Assembly: GCA_040755755.1 (NCBI GenBank)
Contig: JBFLZW010000018.1
Span: 62,001-126,000, forward strand
DNA from: a bacterium
GTDB lineage: Bacteria > SZUA-182 > DTGQ01
Direction: 5' to 3'
Length of the DNA stretch: 64,000 bases
Below the pieces are notes generated by a model. That model saw nothing but the letters and a program-made list of their open reading frames with translations, was not told where the DNA came from and searched no databases. The position numbers and the translations under genes were made by a program. Below, in pieces: positions 59,916 to 64,000 of the stretch (positions within the stretch are counted from its first letter, which is position 1; each line of letters starts with the position of its first letter).

Positions 59916-59942
59916 CTCGCAACCTCAAGAGCCTTAGAATTG

Positions 59943-59998
59943 CCCCCTCACCCTGTCCTTTTCTCCCGCACGATGGGAGAAAGACAGGGTGAGGGGGG
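59943..59998 (+). terminator. long hairpin (REP-like) after the Gly/Tyr-rich protein gene
   Basis: CCCCCTCACCCTGTC ... GACAGGGTGAGGGGGG with inner TCTCCC / GGGAGA pairs forms a long stem. It belongs to the CCCTCACCC repeat family of this genome and could stop transcription or stabilise the mRNA end. No T-run follows. The remaining gap to 60230 holds only a 7-codon open frame. Confidence 0.5.
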
Positions 59999-60159
59999 AA
60001 CATTATCGCGAATTTGATGCAAATAAAGTCCTCAACAAGAAAAATAATTGCTGATATTTTCCTGAGAGAGTATAACTAATCAGGTATCTATCGCGTCTAA
60101 TGAACAAAGCATACTTTCCCCCTTGGTATTAAACCTTATTCCTGGAGGGGGGTGAATAG

Positions 60160-60183
60160 ATGGAGCAAGTTTGTGGGGGTTAA
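60160..60183 (+). other. possible 7-codon leader peptide
   Basis: ATG at 60160 with a strong GGAGGGGGG 7-8 nt upstream encodes MEQVCGG and stops. It lies about 48 bp before the start of the Ser/Tyr-rich secreted protein. It may be a translated leader or simply an old start site. Confidence 0.25.
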
Positions 60184-60230
60184 AGAATAGGGTTTATGGT
60201 GTAAAAACAGAAAGGAGAAAGGTGTGTAGT

Positions 60231-61277
60231 ATGAGAAGTAAACGGTTTTTGAGAGCATGGATTTTCAGTATTGTCCTGATAGCTGGTACCAGCCTGATTT
60301 ACTCTTCAGCCTTTGGCCAGTTCAGCCAGGATGTCTCTATCAGCGGGGGAAATCTTTTCAGCACGTACAGTCTCGATTCGAGCCTTTTTATCAGCCCGTT
60401 TCTCCAGACCTCTGCGTATTCTTCGACTCAGGTAAATCCCTTCAGCACATCAACTCTTGATTCGAGCCTTTATGTCAGCCCGCTTGTCCAGTCTTCTTCG
60501 TATTCCTCGTCGGTGACGAATCCCTTCGCTGCAGCGTCCAGCGAGTATTCCACGTATCATGACCTGTTTTCCACCTCATATGACCAATCTTCCAGTTACC
60601 AGAATATTCTGGGCTTCGGCTATTCCACGGGCTCCAGTTTCTCTGCCGGCCCGTTTTCTACCTCAGCGGGCGGATATTCCAGCTTTATGGCTCCGGGTTC
60701 ATCGTATTCAAGTGAATATGATGTTTCCCAGAACCTTTTCGGGGGAAGCAGCCATTACGAAAACAGCCTGGTACTGCCCTGGACCACGTATGGTTCTGAA
60801 GTGACCAGCAGTTATGGCCTGGATGCCTTTCCTTTTGCCACCGAGTTTTCCGGCTCTTCCGTAGCGGTAGGAACGCCAACGGTTTTCAGCGGCCCCCTTA
60901 CCGGCTTCAACCGCACCAGTGAGGGGATCGCCAATTTAATATATTATGCGCCGATCTCTGCTCAACTGGATCAGGTTCTGGGGGACCGTCCGATGTACAC
61001 TGCTGAAGGCATGCCTTTCTATGCAACAGCCAGCTATTTCAATCCCTATAATGCCTCCAATTACTATTTTGCACCTGGAGTCAAGACTTCGACAACCGGG
61101 ATCACGCCTGGCGGAGTCATGGGCCCGCCCGCGGTGATCTCCACGGGCTCTTACGTCGGAGTCAGCGGACCGGCAGGTGTAGGGTTAGGAGGTGCAGGTG
61201 GCGGAACCGGAAGCCCTGCTGCCGGTGGTATCTCAGCAGCAGGTTTTTCAGCGGTAAGTTATGGAATAATGCCATAG
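60231..61277 (+). CDS. secreted Ser/Tyr/Phe-rich repetitive protein
   Basis: 348 aa from ATG 60231 (AAAGG upstream); an earlier in-frame start is less likely. Signal peptide (AWIFSIVLIAGTSLIYSSAF-GQ). The mature region starts with two ~36-residue repeats (STYSLDSSLFISPFLQTSAY and STSTLDSSLYVSPLVQSSSY, each with NPF-S/A-). Long Ser/Tyr/Phe/Gly-rich stretches follow (SSYQNILGFGYSTGSSFSAG). The C-terminal end is Gly-rich (AGVGLGGAGGGTGSPAAGGI). No folded domain recognised, no cysteine. High Ser and aromatic content recalls prion-like or silk-like sequences. Possibly a surface or matrix filament. A strong terminator follows. Confidence 0.65.
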   Translation: MRSKRFLRAWIFSIVLIAGTSLIYSSAFGQFSQDVSISGGNLFSTYSLDSSLFISPFLQTSAYSSTQVNPFSTSTLDSSLYVSPLVQSSSYSSSVTNPFAAASSEYSTYHDLFSTSYDQSSSYQNILGFGYSTGSSFSAGPFSTSAGGYSSFMAPGSSYSSEYDVSQNLFGGSSHYENSLVLPWTTYGSEVTSSYGLDAFPFATEFSGSSVAVGTPTVFSGPLTGFNRTSEGIANLIYYAPISAQLDQVLGDRPMYTAEGMPFYATASYFNPYNASNYYFAPGVKTSTTGITPGGVMGPPAVISTGSYVGVSGPAGVGLGGAGGGTGSPAAGGISAAGFSAVSYGIMP

Positions 61278-61325
61278 TCACAATTTTTGAATCGATTCAA
61301 TCGCCAGATTGATTGAAGTGCTTAA

Positions 61326-61370
61326 GCCCAGGAAAAGAAGAAAAGTCTTCTTTTCCTGGGCAGTTTTTTT
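61326..61370 (+). terminator. strong rho-independent terminator
   Basis: A 15-bp stem GCCCAGGAAAAGAAG / CTTCTTTTCCTGGGC with six-base loop, then AG and T7. It ends the Ser/Tyr-rich protein transcript. Confidence 0.92.
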
Positions 61371-61529
61371 CTCAGCTCCGGTTTGTGCCTGTGTACATAT
61401 GCCCCTGAGCAAGTTACCATTTTTTATTTTGACTTCCGGGAAGGTCTATGGTTTAATAGACTTAATAATTTAATAGATTATTGAAACTTTTGATAAAAGT
61501 CTCCCTTATCGATTACCGCGAAGAGCACC

Positions 61530-62483
61530 GTGAGCGCAATGACAACCGAAGTTATTGAAAACGTCCGGATATCAGGCCAATACTATCGGCTTACCCTGGC
61601 TTGCGCCGAAATAGCCAATCAGGCATCTGCCGGACAATTTGTCATGATCAGGGTGCATCAGGGCCTGGATCCCCTGCTGCGCCGCCCCTTTTCCATCCAC
61701 CGGCTGTGGGACTCCCGCCGGCACAGGCCATCCCCGGATTCCGGAAGCGACCGCCCGCAAGGCATCCAGATACTGTTTCGCCTGGCAGGGAAAGGAACAG
61801 CGTATCTGGCCTCGCTGTCCACAGGAGCGAAAATCGATGTTATTGGTCCGCTCGGCCACGGTTTTCAGCTTGAAAAGCCGGTTCTGCACCCTGTTTTGAT
61901 TGCCGGGGGAATCGGGATTGCTCCTTTGCTTTTCCTGGCTGATCAATTAAGAGTGGTCAGTGGTCAGTGGCCAGTGGTCAGTAAAGAGAAGACAGGAGAC
62001 AGAAGCCAGGAGTCAGGAGTCAGGAGTCAGGAGAAAAACAAACTGCAAGCGACGTCATTGATGGAAAGTCCATTATTCCAGCCCCGGCTGTTCCTTGGGG
62101 GAAAAAGTGCCGAGGACATTCTCTGTCAGGAGGATTTTCGGAAACAGGGCTTTTCTCTCTCCATCTCCACTGAAGACGGGTCCCTGGGGCATAAGGGGCT
62201 GATCACGGAACCCTTGTGCGCATATCTGGAGCAGGTGACCCGGATTTCGTCCGGGATTGAACCTGTTCTTTTTGCCTGCGGTCCCCTCCCCCTGATGTCC
62301 AGGGTAATTGAAATTGCCCGGCACTATCATCTGAGCTGCCAGGTTTCCCTGGAGCAAAGAATGGCCTGCGGAGTTGGTGCCTGCATGGGATGTGTGGTAG
62401 AATTGGAAGAAGGCGATAATTCGCATCAATACCGAAGGGTCTGCACGGAAGGCCCGGTTTTTGAGATACTCATAAAGAATTAA
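61530..62483 (+). CDS. pyrK: dihydroorotate dehydrogenase electron-transfer subunit, with in-frame repeat insertion
   Basis: 317 aa; the family is usually near 260. GTG 61530 or ATG 61539 may be the start. The FAD-binding part has QFVMIRVHQGLDPLLRRPFS (RxxS-type FAD motif), then the GKGTAYLASL turn and IDVIGPLGHGF. The NAD region has VLIAGGIGIAPLLFLAD, and the C-terminal [2Fe-2S] motif is CGVGACMGC with the last ligand in RRVCTEGP. Residues ~141-172 (SGQWPVVS, then SQESGVRSQE) derive from simple repeats and interrupt the NAD domain in a surface loop. PyrK links NAD+ to PyrD in class 1B dihydroorotate dehydrogenase. It sits upstream of pyrD. Confidence 0.9.
   Translation: MSAMTTEVIENVRISGQYYRLTLACAEIANQASAGQFVMIRVHQGLDPLLRRPFSIHRLWDSRRHRPSPDSGSDRPQGIQILFRLAGKGTAYLASLSTGAKIDVIGPLGHGFQLEKPVLHPVLIAGGIGIAPLLFLADQLRVVSGQWPVVSKEKTGDRSQESGVRSQEKNKLQATSLMESPLFQPRLFLGGKSAEDILCQEDFRKQGFSLSISTEDGSLGHKGLITEPLCAYLEQVTRISSGIEPVLFACGPLPLMSRVIEIARHYHLSCQVSLEQRMACGVGACMGCVVELEEGDNSHQYRRVCTEGPVFEILIKN
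61950..62045 (+). repeat. simple repeats inserted in the pyrK coding sequence
   Basis: GTGGTCAGTGGTCAGTGGCC and three direct copies of AGTCAGG (about 62010-62032) are plainly repetitive DNA. They add about 32 codons without a stop or frameshift. Similar repeat DNA lies near 58630. Confidence 0.8.
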
Positions 62484-62488
62484 CGATT

Positions 62489-62556
62489 ACCACGAAACAC
62501 ACGAAACACACGAAAGAATTCAAAGTCTTTTTCGTGTACTTCGTGTGTTTCGTGGT
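62489..62556. repeat. 27-bp inverted repeat of the CACGAAACACACGAA type between pyrK and pyrD
   Basis: Arms ACCACGAAACACACGAA (from 62489) and TTCGTGTGTTTCGTGGT (to 62556) with a further near-repeat toward the centre and a short loop. The hairpin ends 12 bp before the pyrD ATG and covers the place where a ribosome-binding site should be. Confidence 0.85.
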
Positions 62557-62568
62557 TAAAATTCATCA

Positions 62569-63498
62569 ATGACCACCAATACCATCGATACGAAAGTTCA
62601 TCTGGCTGGCCTTGAGCTGAAAAATCCGGTTATGGTAGCTTCCGGAACCTTTGGCTATGGCCGGGAGTATGCCGGTTTCATCGACCTCAATCAGCTTGGG
62701 GCTATTGTGGTCAAAGGGGTGTCTGTTCAGCCGATGGCAGGAAATCCTCCACCCCGCATTGTCGAGACACCGGCTGGCATGCTGAATTCCATAGGATTGC
62801 AGAATGTCGGCCTGAAGACCTTCATCAGCGAGAAGCTGCCGTTTCTGGAGGAGATTGACAGCCTGGTCATCGTGAATATTCTGGGGCACACGATCGATGA
62901 ATATGTGACTCTGGCCAGCGAGCTGTCAAAACACCCGCGGGTGGATGCCCTGGAGATCAATATCTCCTGCCCCAATGTTGACAAGGGAGGTCTTGCTTTC
63001 GGAACAGATGGGGAGGCCACGTTTGAGGTTGTGCAGGCTGTCCGGAAGGCAACTCATCTTCCCCTCATTACCAAGCTCACGCCCAATGTGACCAGTATCG
63101 CGCTGATTGCCCGCAGCGCTCAGGAAGCGGGCAGCGATGCCATTTCCCTGATCAACACGGTCCTTGGCATGGCCATCGATATTCACCGCCGAAAGCCGGC
63201 CCTGGCCAGAATCGTCGGCGGGCTCTCCGGCCCGGCCATTAAACCCATTGCCCTGCGGATGGTCTGGCAGGTATCGCAGGCGGTGGATATTCCCATCATC
63301 GGCATGGGCGGAATCATGAGCGCGGAGGATGCCATAGAATTTCTCCTGGCCGGAGCCAGTGCGGTTTCCATCGGCACCGCTCAATTTGTTGATCCGCAGA
63401 TACCAATCAAAGTGGTCAAAGGGATCGAAGAATATATGATGAGGTATCAATTTCACAAGATCAGGGATATTACCGGAAGCCTCGATGTTTCATTATGA
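62569..63498 (+). CDS. pyrD: dihydroorotate dehydrogenase, class 1B catalytic subunit
   Basis: 309 aa. A cytoplasmic FMN barrel that oxidises dihydroorotate to orotate in pyrimidine synthesis, paired with PyrK. Motifs: NPVMVASGTFGYG, KGVSVQPMAGNPPPRIVETP, AGMLNSIGLQNVG, ALEINISCPNVDKGG with the class 1B catalytic Cys, LITKLTPNV, ISLINTVLGMAIDI and GGLSGPAIKPIALRMV. No good Shine-Dalgarno is visible because the inverted repeat occupies the upstream region. The stop overlaps the RelA/SpoT gene start (ATGA). Confidence 0.94.
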   Translation: MTTNTIDTKVHLAGLELKNPVMVASGTFGYGREYAGFIDLNQLGAIVVKGVSVQPMAGNPPPRIVETPAGMLNSIGLQNVGLKTFISEKLPFLEEIDSLVIVNILGHTIDEYVTLASELSKHPRVDALEINISCPNVDKGGLAFGTDGEATFEVVQAVRKATHLPLITKLTPNVTSIALIARSAQEAGSDAISLINTVLGMAIDIHRRKPALARIVGGLSGPAIKPIALRMVWQVSQAVDIPIIGMGGIMSAEDAIEFLLAGASAVSIGTAQFVDPQIPIKVVKGIEEYMMRYQFHKIRDITGSLDVSL

Positions 63499-64000
63499 TC
63501 AGAATCTCGGATATCACCGAAAAAGTTCAATCATATATCCCCTCTCCGGACATTGACCTTATTCACCGGGCCTATGTTTTTTCAGCCAAGGTCCATAAAG
63601 GCCAGGTCCGGCTCTCCGGAGAGCCCTATCTGACCCATCCCCTCGAGGTTTCAGCCATTCTGGCGGAGCTGAGGCTGGATGAGGTGACCGTGGCCGTGGG
63701 ACTGCTGCACGATACGGTTGAAGATACCCTGGCCACGGAAAATGAGATCAGGGAACTTTTCGGTGAGGAAATCGTATTCCTGGTCAATGCCGTAACCAAG
63801 ATCAGTCAGATTTCCTTTGCCTCCCATGAGGAAAAGCAGGCCGAAAACTTCAGAAAAATGCTTCTGGCCATGGCCAAGGATATCAGGGTTATCCTGATCA
63901 AACTGGCTGACCGGCTCCATAACATGCGCACCCTGGAGTACCTGCCCAGAGAAAAGCAGATCCGCATCGCCCGCGAAACCATGGAGATTTATGCTCCCTT
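63495..64000 (+). CDS. RelA/SpoT-family (p)ppGpp hydrolase/synthetase, 5' part
   Basis: The first 168 codons are visible and the gene runs off the right edge. The HD hydrolase domain is clear: AYVFSAKVHKGQVRLSGEPY, LTHPLEVSAILAEL (first His), VAVGLLHDTVEDT (HD pair, with ED), then RKMLLAMAKDIRVILIKLAD and RLHNMRTLEYLP. All hydrolase motifs look intact, so at least ppGpp degradation is expected; the synthetase half is outside the window. It overlaps pyrD by 4 bp, an unusual coupling of pyrimidine synthesis with the stringent response. Confidence 0.92.
   Translation, partial: MIRISDITEKVQSYIPSPDIDLIHRAYVFSAKVHKGQVRLSGEPYLTHPLEVSAILAELRLDEVTVAVGLLHDTVEDTLATENEIRELFGEEIVFLVNAVTKISQISFASHEEKQAENFRKMLLAMAKDIRVILIKLADRLHNMRTLEYLPREKQIRIARETMEIYAP

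Overview
The window looks like a chromosome segment of an anaerobic, Gram-negative, respiring bacterium of the Desulfobacterota (deltaproteobacterial) type. The reasons are a selenocysteine formate dehydrogenase with an FdhE chaperone, several large multiheme c-type cytochromes, a fused siroheme decarboxylase (alternative haem route), a flavodiiron protein, RpoN-type promoter motifs, a type IV pilin, and a DHH-CBS-nucleotidyltransferase fusion. The many short inverted repeats resemble those of uncultivated sediment and groundwater lineages. The species cannot be named from sequence alone. No rRNA, tRNA or CRISPR array was recognised.

Layout: 1-5.3 kb holds a partial SufB/SufD gene, repeats, a secreted Tyr/Pro-repeat protein with a chagasin-like domain, a molbindin, an HMA-domain/DUF5132 pair and a frameshifted VapC with its antitoxin. 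6-12 kb holds an unknown secreted protein, a DUF4382 lipoprotein, the siroheme decarboxylase, a DUF1640/HTH pair and the flavodiiron protein. 12-15.3 kb is a pilin, O-antigen-ligase-like and TPR cluster behind a good sigma-54 promoter. 15.5-18.7 kb encodes a double-cohesin lipoprotein and a seven-repeat lipoprotein.

18.8-39.6 kb, all on the minus strand, is the centre of the window. An operon fdhE - formate dehydrogenase alpha (in-frame UGA read as Sec) - FeS subunit - 8-haem cytochrome with IPT/TIG domains - double-parvulin PPIase is followed by a 3-haem paralogue and by a tandem duplication of a module (beta-helix lipoprotein plus 15-haem cytochrome). Together the four cytochromes carry 41 haem motifs. 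I infer a formate-fed electron-export system. Three cytochrome-associated upstream regions carry sigma-54-like motifs resembling the pilin promoter. A 274-bp mobile element with 10-bp target duplication sits in the leader of one module copy.

39.9-42.4 kb is a patch of mobile and decayed DNA (MITE copy, REP-type transposase, truncated gene, small conserved genes). 42.8-49.3 kb is an ECF sigma / anti-sigma / Spy-like / TolC / MacA / MacB efflux operon with a textbook ECF promoter. 49.3-53.1 kb holds a FadL-type porin and a hybrid histidine kinase. 53.3-58.5 kb is a housekeeping run (PfkB kinase, DHH-CBS-NTase, site-2 protease, ScpA). 58.7-61.3 kb encodes two low-complexity secreted proteins. 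61.5-64 kb holds pyrK (with a repeat-derived in-frame insertion), pyrD and the start of a RelA/SpoT gene.
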